From assembly GCF_009826895.1 (NCBI RefSeq), contig NZ_WUMV01000006.1:1-64000 (forward strand): 64,000 nt of DNA, read 5' to 3'. Below the pieces are notes generated by a model that was not told the DNA's origin, did no database searches, and saw only the letters and a list, made by a program, of their open reading frames with translations. The position numbers and the translations under genes were made by a program. Origin of the DNA: Stappia sediminis. Its GTDB lineage: Bacteria > Pseudomonadota > Alphaproteobacteria > Rhizobiales > Stappiaceae. Shown here in pieces: positions 19,017 through 27,008 of the stretch; within the stretch, counting starts at the first letter, position 1, and each line of letters begins with the position of its first letter.

Positions 19017-19607
19017 TCACAGCCCGCGCCGTCCCCGTCCGACGGCGCGGGCGACCATTGTCGATATCTGCGCTTGCGAGCGCATGAAACTTTCCGCATC
19101 CCGCGTCGCGATGTTGAAGACGATGGGCGGGTTTCGCCCCTCTCCCCCGTTCACTGAAACGCCCAGCCTGCCGTTGCTCCCTCGCTGAAGCGGCAGCACC
19201 GCTTCCGGCCCCGCTTCCCCGGCAAGGCCGAGGCCGTTTCCGGCCGGAAAGAACGTCGGCGAGGCGATCACTCCCCCTTTCGCGAAGGGTGTCACGCGCG
19301 GCCCGGAAGAGACATTCGCTATCCCGCCTGCGGCGAGGTTCCCGAGGCCGGAAAACGCCCTGGCAAGGCCCGCGCCCAGCCCCTGTTCGATCGGCCGGAG
19401 CGCCCGGTCGAGAAGGTTCGAGGAAAGCCCGAGCGCGATCGAGCGAAACAGGCCGTCGAGCCTCACGCCATCCGCAAGCGCCTCGCGCAATCCGCCGCGC
19501 AGCGAGCGGGATATCGCGTCGGCGTTCACGCGTGCCGCATCGAGCCTTCTTGAAAAGGCGTCAAGCTCGCGTGTCGGTATATCGACGATCACCGGGTCGT
19601 CGGGCAT
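19017..19607 (-). CDS. GTA tail tape measure protein (g11)
   Basis: A 196-aa tape measure protein, short as expected for the stubby GTA tail (about 200-220 aa in the family). The C-terminal phage tail tape-measure motif is visible: PFAKGGVIASPTFFP...GLAGEAGPEAVLPLQRGSNG. The N-terminal half is helical with conserved spacing (FSRRLDAARVNADAISRSLRGG). It follows g10.1 after 3 nt. The next GTA gene, g12, is 366 nt further on, beyond the antisense YdcH-like gene. Confidence 0.92.
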   Translation of the reverse strand: MPDDPVIVDIPTRELDAFSRRLDAARVNADAISRSLRGGLREALADGVRLDGLFRSIALGLSSNLLDRALRPIEQGLGAGLARAFSGLGNLAAGGIANVSSGPRVTPFAKGGVIASPTFFPAGNGLGLAGEAGPEAVLPLQRGSNGRLGVSVNGGEGRNPPIVFNIATRDAESFMRSQAQISTMVARAVGRGRRGL

Positions 19608-19610
19608 CTG

Positions 19611-19814
19611 TCATCCTCCATCGGGATATCTGTCCATCAGCCGGTCCAGCACGCCGCGTGAAATCGGCATGCGCTCATCGGGCGTGCTAATCAGGCTTGC
19701 GATTTCGCGCGGGGTCGCGGCCCAGAAATCGCCGGGCCTCCAGCCGAGCTTGCCAAGGCACAGCGAAAGCAGCAGCTTCCAGGGAAAGGGCGCCGGGCCG
19801 TTCCCCGCACTCAA
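19611..19814 (-). CDS. GTA tail assembly chaperone-like protein (g10.1)
   Basis: A 67-aa small protein with FPWKLLLSLCLGKLGWRPGDFWAATPREI, the pattern of the GTA g10.1 / phage tail assembly chaperone family (cited here in pieces of its 29 residues). It starts with TTG overlapping the g10 stop (TTGA), which with the conserved N-terminus decides the start. Such proteins chaperone the tape measure during tail assembly. Confidence 0.85.
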   Translation of the reverse strand: MSAGNGPAPFPWKLLLSLCLGKLGWRPGDFWAATPREIASLISTPDERMPISRGVLDRLMDRYPDGG

Positions 19815-20152
19815 AAAGGGCTCGGCGGGGTATCCTCCTCCTCCGCACCCCCGAATGTCGCGGTTAGAAGATCGGCAGCGACAGCCGCGAAGCCCGCCGC
19901 GCCTCCGGGCGCAACCATGCTTGACACCTGCTCGTCATCGACCGCATTTCCCGCCCCGCGAAGGCCCGCGCCGATGATCTTCGTGAGGTCCGTTGCAGAC
20001 AGCCTTCCGCTCGAAAACCGCTCGGTCAGCGCGCTGAGGTCCTGCGCGCCGTAAGCCGCCTCCAGTTCGGCCAATGCGCCAAGTGTAAGCACCAGCGTCC
20101 AGCGCCGTCCGTCGAGCACAGCCTCGATTTCGCCTCTAAGCCGGTTCGCCAT
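19811..20152 (-). CDS. GTA gp10-like tail protein
   Basis: A 113-aa protein with MANRLRGEIEAVLDG and LVLTLGALAELEAAYG, the N-terminal signature of the GTA gp10 family, then a low-complexity acidic/proline tail (AEEEDTPPSPF). It is likely the tail chaperone partner of g10.1, analogous to the G/GT pair of lambda, though here the two overlap by 4 nt and no slippery frameshift sequence was seen. Starts 3 nt after g9. Confidence 0.9.
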   Translation of the reverse strand: MANRLRGEIEAVLDGRRWTLVLTLGALAELEAAYGAQDLSALTERFSSGRLSATDLTKIIGAGLRGAGNAVDDEQVSSMVAPGGAAGFAAVAADLLTATFGGAEEEDTPPSPF

Positions 20153-20155
20153 TTC

Positions 20156-20569
20156 TCAAGCCCCCGTGAAGGTCAGAGCGCCGGCGGATTCCAGCGCGAG
20201 ATCGTAGGTCACTTCGCCATTGTGCTCGCCGGCATAGTCGAGCCCGGCGATCTGGAACGGGCCTTCGATGGTGCCGAAGTCCGGCACGACTACCTGCCAG
20301 TTGCGGATCGTGCCGTCGAAGAAAAAACCCCGCACCGCCGCGTCCGAAGTCCCGTCCTTGAAGATGCCTGAGCCCGAGACGCTTGCCGAGCGTGTGCCCG
20401 CGCCTTCCAGCAGTTCGCGCCAGCGCCCCGCACTGTCGGCGTCCGTCACATCGACCGCGCCTGCGTTCAGCGAAATCCGCCTTGCCCGCAATCCGGCCAC
20501 GGTCACGAAATTTCCCGCCCCGTCAGCGTCGCATTTCAAAAGAAGGTCCTTGCCCTTCTGTGCCGTCAT
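20156..20569 (-). CDS. GTA major tail tube protein (g9, TP901-1 family)
   Basis: A 137-aa tail tube protein. MTAQKGKDLLLKCD at the start, VAGLRARRISLNAGAVDVTD, and the DYAGEHNGEVTYDLALESAG C-terminal strand pattern match the TP901-1/GTA major tail family. It assembles in rings around the tape measure. It lies 52 nt after g8, the largest gap in this part of the cluster, and 3 nt before g10. Confidence 0.92.
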   Translation of the reverse strand: MTAQKGKDLLLKCDADGAGNFVTVAGLRARRISLNAGAVDVTDADSAGRWRELLEGAGTRSASVSGSGIFKDGTSDAAVRGFFFDGTIRNWQVVVPDFGTIEGPFQIAGLDYAGEHNGEVTYDLALESAGALTFTGA

Positions 20570-20621
20570 TTGAAAATCCTTTCCGTTGAAACGAATTGCG
20601 CCGCGCTCATTCCGGCACCGC

Positions 20622-21026
20622 TCACTCGGGTTCAGTCACTGCGCGCAGGCGCAGGCGCCCGCGCCAGGTGCGCCCGTCGGAAAGCCGCTCGCTGCGGCTG
20701 TCGCGAATTTCGAGGTTGGAAAGCCGGTAGCCACCGAGGGCAATGGCCGATCCGTTCAGGCTCATACGAATCGCCTCCAGAACGTCGAAAGTCTCGCTCC
20801 GGCTCGCCGCGCGCGAGAAGACGAAAAGCTCCAGCCGATGTTCCGTCGGGCCATCGATATCCCCGTCGAGAGGCTCGCTTTCCAACGTCCCCAGCGTGAC
20901 GAACGGATGTGCGGCCCCGCGCGGACTGCCGTCGAAAACATTCGCCCCGCCAAGAAGCGCGGTCAGTACCGCATCGCCTCGAAGCTCGGTGACGATGCCG
21001 GCCCGCAATGCACTTGCTGCACTCAT
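20622..21026 (-). CDS. GTA tail terminator-like protein, DUF3168 (g8)
   Basis: A 134-aa protein of the DUF3168 family: ALRAGIVTELRGDAVLTALLGG at the N-terminus (quoted in part), HPFVTLGTLESEPLDGD and LELFVFSRAASRSETFDVLEAI. In siphophage-like tails this family caps the tail tube at the head side. ATGA overlap with the g7 stop (21026-21023). Confidence 0.9.
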   Translation of the reverse strand: MSAASALRAGIVTELRGDAVLTALLGGANVFDGSPRGAAHPFVTLGTLESEPLDGDIDGPTEHRLELFVFSRAASRSETFDVLEAIRMSLNGSAIALGGYRLSNLEIRDSRSERLSDGRTWRGRLRLRAVTEPE

Positions 21027-21355
21027 CTCCCCTCCTCCTCCAGAATAAGCTCCATCGCGCCCTTGCGGCGCGCGATATCGGAGACGGCGAGCACGCGGAA
21101 CGTCCGCGCCCCCTCTACGAGGCGCCAGCCGCCGGCAACACCGTCATGCGGGCGGATCGTCGCGCGATGCGTGACGATGCCGTCGACGCGCCCGCCGTTC
21201 GCCTGTTCGGACGGCGATGCCCGGCGAAGGTCCACCCATATATCGGCGGCCGCCTCGAACTGCAGATCCGCATGGCCGTCGCCCGCCTCGATCCTCATGG
21301 GCCGCTCCAGCCGCATTACGCGGTCGAAGCGTGCGGCTCCCCTCGCCCCCGTCAC
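21023..21355 (-). CDS. GTA head-tail adaptor / head closure protein (g7)
   Basis: A 110-aa protein with LERPMRIEAGDGHADLQF and the C-terminal FRVLAVSDIARRKGAMELI, the layout of phage head-tail joining proteins (SPP1 gp16-like). Start set to GTG 21355, which overlaps the g6 stop as GTGA; the reading frame is open further upstream, but that part overlaps g6 and is not protein-like. ATG 21316 is an alternative. It also overlaps the g8 start by 4 nt, so g6-g7-g8 are translationally coupled. Confidence 0.87.
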   Translation of the reverse strand: MTGARGAARFDRVMRLERPMRIEAGDGHADLQFEAAADIWVDLRRASPSEQANGGRVDGIVTHRATIRPHDGVAGGWRLVEGARTFRVLAVSDIARRKGAMELILEEEGR

Positions 21356-21921
21356 AGGCGCGGAACCCGGTAACCGGCGATCAGCGCGTCGAAGCCGAAG
21401 GGAATGCTCGCGGTCGCCGCATCGATACCCGCTTCGCGGTGCTCGTACCAATGCGCGACAAGCAGCAGGATCGCCTGACGGAGCGGAGCTGGAACATTTG
21501 CCGCCGCATCGCCGTAGCCTGCGGTGAAATCGATCTCGATGCCGTTGAGCATCCTGGAACTTGCGCCGACACCTGCCATCACCTTCAGCCGTGCCGGCGC
21601 GCTTATGCCATCGAGATCGTAGTCGCCCAGGTTGAGTACAAGCGGCATTCCATCCGCGTCGAACATCGTTACGGAGGTGATCGATTGCACCGGCGTAACA
21701 GGCAGGCGGACCACGCGCCCTGGTGGCCAGTCGTCGAGGTAAAGCCGCCAGCCTTGCGTTATCAGGGCGCGCCGGATCGTCCGCTCCACATGCTGGCGCG
21801 CGGTTTCGATCAGGCGGGTCAGGAGATCGTCTTCCTGCGTGGAGGTCACGCGAACCTGCGCCCGCGCGTCGTCGAGCGTCACCGGCTCCACGGCCGGCGG
21901 CGTCGTGATGATGAATGTCAT
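21352..21921 (-). CDS. GTA head-tail connector protein (g6)
   Basis: A 189-aa gp6-like connector: EPVTLDDARAQVRVTSTQEDDLLTRLIETARQHVE (a typical head-tail connector N-terminus, given in part), WPPGRVVRLPVTPVQSI, and DFTAGYGDAAANVPAPLRQAILLLVAHWYEHREA. It forms the ring between portal and tail. It is separated from the capsid gene by 129 nt holding a copy of a 55-nt repeat. Confidence 0.92.
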   Translation of the reverse strand: MTFIITTPPAVEPVTLDDARAQVRVTSTQEDDLLTRLIETARQHVERTIRRALITQGWRLYLDDWPPGRVVRLPVTPVQSITSVTMFDADGMPLVLNLGDYDLDGISAPARLKVMAGVGASSRMLNGIEIDFTAGYGDAAANVPAPLRQAILLLVAHWYEHREAGIDAATASIPFGFDALIAGYRVPRL

Positions 21922-21961
21922 GTGATTTCCAGTGAATTTATAAAAACCATCGTCCCGATGG

Positions 21962-22016
21962 ACGTCATCCCGGACCAGGGAAGCGAAGCTGACCGCCGAT
22001 CCGGGATCCAGCGCAT
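21962..22016. repeat. 55-nt palindromic repeat, copy 1
   Basis: Runs from acgtcatcccggac to gatccagcgcat and matches 51 of 55 positions with 24108-24162 in the same orientation. Its ends pair (atcccgga with tccgggat), so it can fold. It lies between the capsid gene and g6. Confidence 0.85.
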
Positions 22017-22050
22017 CTGTCGCGGGCGAAGCCCGCTCCTCATCCCCGCC

Positions 22051-23322
22051 TTACAATGCGAAACTCAGCAGCTTGATCGCGTCGAAGTCCTGCACGCCGC
22101 CGCCCACGCGCTTGGTGGTGTAGAACAGCACGTAGGGCTTGGCGGAGAACGGATCGCGCAGGATGCGCACGCCCGTGCGGTCCACGATCAGGTAGCCGCG
22201 CCGGAAATCGCCGAATGCGATCGCGGGCGCGTCCGCCGCGATATCCGGCATGTCTTCGGCTTCGCTTACGGGGAAGGTCATCAGCGTCGCCGGCTGGCCG
22301 ACGGCGGCCGGCGGCTGCCATATGTAGTTGCCGTCGCCGTCCTTCAGCTTGCGCACGGCCCCTTGCGTGCGCCGGTTCATGACGAAGCGTGCGTTCTGCC
22401 GGTAGCCGCTTTTCAGCGCATAGATCAGGTCGATCAGCACATCGGCAGGATCGCTCGCCGGAAACGCGCCCGACACGCCGGTCGACACCGTGCCGAGGTT
22501 GCCCCACGTCCAGGCGCTTTCATCCACTTGCGGATAGTCGAGGAAGCCGCGCGGCTTGTTCGCCCCGTCGCCATTGACGAAGGCAGCGCCCTCCTGTTCG
22601 GCGAAGGCGGTTTCCACCTCTTCGGCGATCCAGGCGTCCACATCGACGGCCGCATCCTCAAGAAGCGTCGCGGTCGCCGCCGGCATGGCGTAAAGCTCCA
22701 TCGTCGGGAAGGCGAGTTCGGCAAGCGTCGGGCCGGTCGTCTGCGGGCGCGCCGCCGTCTCGCCCACCCAGCCGGTCTGCGGCCCGGCGATGGAGAACGG
22801 CTTCTTGAAGACGCTTGCCGAAACCTGCCGCGTTCCGGCGATCGCGCGGATCGGCGAAACGCTCGCCAGACGGCGCAGGATTTCGGATTCGGTTTCTTCC
22901 GGCACCAGATAGCCGCCGTCCGGGTCGGAGCCGACCGAAAGCGCCTTTTCCTCCAGCGGCCTCAGGTTTTCCTCCCGCCCTGAGCGCACGTAGGTCTCGA
23001 AGGCGGACTTGTGCTCGATCTGGGCAGTGGAACTCATGCGCTCACCGCCTGCCTCACGCTGCGGGCGGCTGCCTTTCAGCGAGATCTCGTCGAGCCTGCG
23101 CATCTGCTTGTCGAGGGCTGCGTCGATCCGCTCCAGCTTGTCGCGGGTCACGGTATCGCTTGCCGAGCGCGTCTCGATTTCGCTGAGCCGATCATCGTTC
23201 GTCTCGCAGTAGACCTCGAAGGTGCGCTGCAGGTCCTCCACCGCGCGGCGGATGTCGGCTTCCGGCAGTCCCGCCTTGGTCTCGAAGGGTTCGGGGTGGC
23301 TATGCGTGTCGTATCCGTTCAT
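22051..23322 (-). CDS. GTA major capsid protein, HK97 family (g5)
   Basis: A 423-aa major capsid protein. The N-terminal third is a helical, coiled-coil-like scaffold segment (AVEDLQRTFEVYCETNDDRLSEIE and following, quoted in part), normally removed by the g4 protease. The HK97 fold begins near residue 105 and shows GSDPDGGYLVPEETESEIL, TGWVGETAARPQT, NGDGANKPRGFLDYP and a C-terminal GVQDFDAIKLLSFA. ATG 23322 has AGGA 5 nt upstream; the frame is open further to 23364 but overlaps g4. Confidence 0.95.
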   Translation of the reverse strand: MNGYDTHSHPEPFETKAGLPEADIRRAVEDLQRTFEVYCETNDDRLSEIETRSASDTVTRDKLERIDAALDKQMRRLDEISLKGSRPQREAGGERMSSTAQIEHKSAFETYVRSGREENLRPLEEKALSVGSDPDGGYLVPEETESEILRRLASVSPIRAIAGTRQVSASVFKKPFSIAGPQTGWVGETAARPQTTGPTLAELAFPTMELYAMPAATATLLEDAAVDVDAWIAEEVETAFAEQEGAAFVNGDGANKPRGFLDYPQVDESAWTWGNLGTVSTGVSGAFPASDPADVLIDLIYALKSGYRQNARFVMNRRTQGAVRKLKDGDGNYIWQPPAAVGQPATLMTFPVSEAEDMPDIAADAPAIAFGDFRRGYLIVDRTGVRILRDPFSAKPYVLFYTTKRVGGGVQDFDAIKLLSFAL

Positions 23323-23329
23323 GTGGTCC

Positions 23330-23959
23330 TCATGCCTTTTTGAAATGGGAAGCAGAGCGGACACAACCGCCGCCGTGCTCCAGGGAAATTGCGGGTGAAA
23401 ATCTTCGCGTCAGAGCGCTTTCCACGAACGCGGGAGCGCGTTCGTGACAAGAATTCGCTCCAAGTCCAAAACCTTGAGCATATCCATGTCGCGAAACCCG
23501 ATCGGGGTTTCGCGGGATATGCTCTGGTCCGGATTTGGTCAGCCGTGCGAAGTCCTGTTGCGGGAAGGTAACGAGCGAGATTTCCCAAAGGTCGATCTCG
23601 TAAAGCCGGCGCAGGCCTGAGCGCGGGTCCCTCACCGCGCGCCTTGCCCGAAAGCCGATCGAAAGCCCGTCGAGCGCGCCGGACGCGATCAGCCTCAACG
23701 CATCCTCGGCCTGCGCGACGCCGGGGATGAGGCGCCCGCGAACGTATAGCCCGCGCGCATCCTCGCGGATCTCGTCCCACACGCCCACGGGCCGTGCCGG
23801 GTCGTGCTGCCAGAGCATGCGCACGCGCCCCGCTCCGCGACGTCTGAGGGAACGGCGGAATGCGCCCGCGCGCACGATATCGCCACCCTCATCGGCAATG
23901 CCGAAGAGGCTCGCGTATCCCTCCACCATCCGTCCGTTGGAACCTTCGGCCGGCCTCAC
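23330..23959 (-). CDS. GTA prohead protease (g4) with repeat-derived C-terminus
   Basis: A 209-aa HK97-type prohead protease (U35). The conserved part (1 to about 137) has GYASLFGIADEGGDIVRAGAF, the catalytic His in MLWQHDPARPVG, and the Ser/Glu region GALDGLSIGFRAR...LYEIDLWEISLVTFPQQ. Family members end soon after that motif. Here about 70 further residues are read, of which about 145-180 are encoded by palindromic repeats at 23423-23524 (PEHIPRNPDRVSRHGYAQ and following). The start is GTG 23959, overlapping the stop of a 40-aa ORF as GTGA. The extension also reaches to 7 nt from the capsid start. Whether protease activity survives is not knowable from sequence. Confidence 0.9.
   Translation of the reverse strand: MRPAEGSNGRMVEGYASLFGIADEGGDIVRAGAFRRSLRRRGAGRVRMLWQHDPARPVGVWDEIREDARGLYVRGRLIPGVAQAEDALRLIASGALDGLSIGFRARRAVRDPRSGLRRLYEIDLWEISLVTFPQQDFARLTKSGPEHIPRNPDRVSRHGYAQGFGLGANSCHERAPAFVESALTRRFSPAISLEHGGGCVRSASHFKKA
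23423..23524. repeat. Doublet of palindromes inside the g4 coding sequence
   Basis: Two hairpins: 10-bp perfect arms 23423-23432/23437-23446 (arm cacgaacgcg), then a compound hairpin with outer arms gagcatatcc (23476-23485) and ggatatgctc (23515-23524) and inner arms gcgaaacccg (23491-23500)/cgggtttcgc (23504-23513). Both fall within the open frame of g4. The second has a relative at 47657-47705. Confidence 0.85.
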
Positions 23960-24078
23960 GCAGCCCGCCTCCCGGCGCCCGGGCGCTCTTTCAAAAGCTG
24001 TTCGAGCGTGATCGCGAAGCGCGAAAATACGGCCCGGTGCCCGAAGCGGGCACGCAGCACCCTGCCTTTCAGCGGCAT
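23956..24078 (-). CDS. 40-aa GTA-associated small protein
   Basis: A short ORF, MPLKGRVLRARFGHRAVFSR...LLKERPGAGRRAA, with a strong ribosome-binding site (aaggag, 6 nt before ATG 24078) and a 4-nt GTGA overlap with the g4 start, so it is very likely translated and coupled to g4. It is basic, with a short hydrophobic middle (AVFSRFAITLEQLL). I do not recognise a family. It occupies the gap between g3.5 and g4, where no standard RcGTA gene is numbered. Confidence 0.65.
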   Translation of the reverse strand: MPLKGRVLRARFGHRAVFSRFAITLEQLLKERPGAGRRAA

Positions 24079-24107
24079 GGCATTCTCCTTGGGTTTGCTT
24101 GTGGGGA

Positions 24108-24162
24108 ACGTCATCCCGGACAAGGAAGGCGAAGCCGACCGCCGATCCGGGATCCAGCGCAT
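24108..24162. repeat. 55-nt palindromic repeat, copy 2
   Basis: Same orientation and length as 21962-22016, with 4 differences. It lies in the 147 nt between g3.5 and the 40-aa ORF. Ends atcccgga/tccgggat pair. Confidence 0.85.
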
Positions 24163-24225
24163 AAGCCGCGCGTCAGCGCGCCAGTAAATTTCGGTTAGCG
24201 AATTGAGGCTCGGAGATTTTCACCC

Positions 24226-24423
24226 TCACCCCTTCCTGTCATAACCTCCGAAAAGGCCGTTGATCCTGGCGATTGCCGCCACGAAATCGTCGAACCGCCG
24301 GTTGGAGGCGATGAGCTCGCGAAGCGTGAGCGCCAGAAGCGTGCTTGCCGAGGACGCCCAGACGAAGAGGACGAGATGGGCGAGATCCCCACGCTCGCCG
24401 ATTTCCCGGAAAAGCTCCTCCAT
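24226..24423 (-). CDS. Small GTA protein in the g3.5 position
   Basis: A 65-aa protein (MEELFREIGERGDLAHLVLF...) with one likely membrane-associated helix (about 16-36). Its ATG shares one nucleotide with the portal stop (TGATG), which decides the start; upstream open frame to 24513 overlaps the portal gene. Position between portal and prohead protease corresponds to orfg3.5 of Rhodobacter GTA. Identity is from synteny, as the sequence itself is not diagnostic; the family function is unknown. Confidence 0.8.
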   Translation of the reverse strand: MEELFREIGERGDLAHLVLFVWASSASTLLALTLRELIASNRRFDDFVAAIARINGLFGGYDRKG

Positions 24424-25601
24424 CACGCCTCTCCTTCGTCGTCGATGCCGTAGCCGACGGCCACGCGTTTTTCGTTTCGGGTGAGGAAGCTGGCAGCCTC
24501 CACCCGCCGCCAAAGCGCCTCGCGCTCGGTGGAAAGCGCCTCCACCCGGTCGGGGTCTGGCTCAAGGCGCAGCTTCTCGCCATAGGCAGGTCCAAGCCAG
24601 CGGGCCACCGCCTCCGCGGTTCTGGCGGCCAGCGGCAGCACGGTCTGGCGCCAGAACGCCCGGTTCGCCTCCTGGAAATTGGCGTAGGTGTTGTCGCCCG
24701 GAATGCCGAGCAGCATCGGCGGCACGCCGAAGGAAAGCGCGACTTCCCGCGCCGCCTGGTTCTTCGCCTCGATGAAATCCATCTCCTTGGGCGCAAGGCC
24801 CATCGGCTTCCAGTTGAGGCCGCCTTCGAGCAGAAGCGGACGCCCGGCGTTCTTCGCGCCCTGATAGCCCTCCTCCAGTTCCGCCTTCAGCCGGTCGAAC
24901 TGCTCGTCGGAAAGGTTCGCCCCCTCCGGCCCGCCGTAGACGAGCGCGCCGGAGGGCCGCGCGGCATTGTCGAGCAGCGCCTTGTTCCACACGCTCGCCG
25001 CGTTATGGATGTCGAGGCTCATTTGCGCGGCTTCTATCGGCGCGAAACCGTAGTGATCGCTCAAGGGGTGAAACACCTTGAGGTGCAGGACCGGCGATAT
25101 CGCGCCTTCTTCTCGGGTGAAACGCACGGTCCGTCCCGCCACGGAATAGTCATAAGCCGCTGGCCAGCCGTCGCTTCCCGCCACCACCTTCACCCGGTCT
25201 GGGCGAAGTGCGTGAAGCTCGCGCGGGTTGCCGTCGAGCGTCACAAGCTCGAGGTACGCATTCCCCGCGACCAGCAGATAGCCGTAGACCTCTTCCAGAA
25301 GCGTGCGCCCGCTCGCCATCGGGTTCGGCTCGGCAAGGAGTGAAAGCAGCGGATGGTCATCCGTCTCCTTGTCGCCGTCATAGGCGATCCACGGCACGCT
25401 GCCGGCCGCTTCCGCGATCAGCCGCACGGCCCGGTTCACGACCGGGTTCTTCGCGTATCCTTCCCGCGCAAGCGCCGAATAGTCGCGCGGCGTCCACACC
25501 GCTCTGCCCGCGCCCTGCAGGGCGATCAGCGGCCCGGTTCTGGAGGCTTTGGTGTCGTCGGGCCGGCGCGCGACCGATTCAAAAAGCCGTTTCAAGATCA
25601 T
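24423..25601 (-). CDS. GTA portal protein, HK97 family (g3)
   Basis: A 392-aa portal protein through which DNA is packaged. Conserved segments: NPVVNRAVRLIAEAAGSVPW, PLLSLLAEPNP, LLEEVYGYLLVAGNAYLE, VLHLKVFHPLSDHYGFAPIEAA, and GVPPMLLGIPGDNTYANFQEANRAFWRQT (in pieces). ATG 25601 was chosen; a GTG at 25613 adds four residues. A 69-nt gap with no feature separates it from the terminase gene. Confidence 0.94.
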   Translation of the reverse strand: MILKRLFESVARRPDDTKASRTGPLIALQGAGRAVWTPRDYSALAREGYAKNPVVNRAVRLIAEAAGSVPWIAYDGDKETDDHPLLSLLAEPNPMASGRTLLEEVYGYLLVAGNAYLELVTLDGNPRELHALRPDRVKVVAGSDGWPAAYDYSVAGRTVRFTREEGAISPVLHLKVFHPLSDHYGFAPIEAAQMSLDIHNAASVWNKALLDNAARPSGALVYGGPEGANLSDEQFDRLKAELEEGYQGAKNAGRPLLLEGGLNWKPMGLAPKEMDFIEAKNQAAREVALSFGVPPMLLGIPGDNTYANFQEANRAFWRQTVLPLAARTAEAVARWLGPAYGEKLRLEPDPDRVEALSTEREALWRRVEAASFLTRNEKRVAVGYGIDDEGEA

Positions 25602-25682
25602 GATTTCGCTCACGGTTTCGGGACCGGCTGAAATTCCGATTCAACCAGCTAAGATATTGATTCAGTAACGTAAGGATTAGAG

Positions 25683-27008
25683 TCACACGCGCCGGATGCG
25701 TGGGGCGGAAGGCTCATTCAGCATCAGATCGGACAGCGCGTAGACCAGCGCGTCGAGCCGGTCGGGCGAGTGGCCGGAGGAAAGCCCGTCCGGCGCGAAA
25801 TCCGCCATTTCGTCTTCAAGTTCCGGAAAGGCGCCCACATGCGCCACCTGTCCCTGTTCGTAGAGCAGCGCGACGGGTTCCGCGCGCAGCCACTTGCCGC
25901 GCGTCGCATGCACGCTCTTCACGGGCACGCCCGCGTCGATCCCGGCGATGATCGCGCTCACCATCTCCCCGCCCTGGTTCACTTCCGCGATCAGGCAATC
26001 GGCCTCGAACATGCGCCATGCGGAAATCGCCGCCCTTCCCCAGTCGGCCGGCCTTGCCCGTTTCAGGCTCCGGTCGGAAATCACATAGGCCCGCCCGTCT
26101 TCGGCCAGTCCCGCCACAATCATCCCGCAGGCGTCGGACCGTTTGCTGGAGCTTGCGGGCGGGTCCACCGCCACGACGATGCGTCTCAGCTCCGGCGTTT
26201 CTTGTACGCGCGCGCGCTCCAGCATGTCGCGGGACCAGAGCGCGCCCGGCCTGTCCTCCACCAGTTCGCCGTCCAGTTCCTGACGTCCCAGGCGTGTGCC
26301 CTCGTATGTACGCTTCAGCGCTGTCAGGAAGCCGGGCGCGAGGTTTGCCCGGTTTTTCCGCGTCGGCGCGCGGGAAAGCGCGGTATCGGCGTCCCCCATC
26401 AGGCTTTTGACCAGCGGCACGGGCCGTGGAGTGGTGGTGACGAGCTGGCGCGGGTTGTCGCCGAGCCTGAGTGAAAATTGCAGCATGTCGTAGGTCGCCC
26501 GCGCATGCCGCCATTTTGCGAGTTCGTCGCACCAGGCGATGTCGAACTGCGGCCCGCGCAAGCTTTCCGGGTCTTCGGATGAAAAGGTCTGCGCCACCGC
26601 CCCGTTCGGCCATTCGAGCCGCCGGCGCGAAGGTTGCCATTCCGGCCTCTCGGCTTTCGGATGGACGGAAAGAATGCCCGACACCCCTTCCACCATCACC
26701 TCGCGGGCGTCCGATATCGTCTCGCCGACCAGCGCGATCCGGCCGACGGGCCGCCGTGTCGCCCAGCCATGGCCCAGCGCCATAGCGCGTATCCATTCCG
26801 CACCCGCGCGCGTCTTGCCCGCGCCGCGCCCGCCCAGCAGCATCCACACCCGCCAGAGCCCTTGCGGGGGAAGCTGGTGGTCGTGCGCCCATGTCGGCCA
26901 GTCGTGCTTTAGGAATTCAAGCTCCTTGTGCGACAGATCCTTCAGGAATTGGTCAGCCGTCGCGTCTGATCCGCTCAAGACGTTCCGCAAGCTCCTGGCG
27001 CAGGTCAT
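25683..27008 (-). CDS. GTA large terminase subunit (g2)
   Basis: A 441-aa packaging ATPase/nuclease. Walker A is MLLGGRGAGKTRAGAEW, the Walker B region FDIAWCDELAKW, the coupling motif LVTTTPRPVPL, and the nuclease part begins RRIVVAVDPPASSSKRSDACG with further acidic residues in LIAEVNQGGEM and DRLDALVYALSDL. The ATG at 27008 gives a 56-nt overlap with g1, long for this cluster; TTG 26978 would shorten it, but neither has a clear ribosome-binding site. Headful packaging of host DNA is what makes GTAs transfer random genes. Confidence 0.94.
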   Translation of the reverse strand: MTCARSLRNVLSGSDATADQFLKDLSHKELEFLKHDWPTWAHDHQLPPQGLWRVWMLLGGRGAGKTRAGAEWIRAMALGHGWATRRPVGRIALVGETISDAREVMVEGVSGILSVHPKAERPEWQPSRRRLEWPNGAVAQTFSSEDPESLRGPQFDIAWCDELAKWRHARATYDMLQFSLRLGDNPRQLVTTTPRPVPLVKSLMGDADTALSRAPTRKNRANLAPGFLTALKRTYEGTRLGRQELDGELVEDRPGALWSRDMLERARVQETPELRRIVVAVDPPASSSKRSDACGMIVAGLAEDGRAYVISDRSLKRARPADWGRAAISAWRMFEADCLIAEVNQGGEMVSAIIAGIDAGVPVKSVHATRGKWLRAEPVALLYEQGQVAHVGAFPELEDEMADFAPDGLSSGHSPDRLDALVYALSDLMLNEPSAPRIRRV

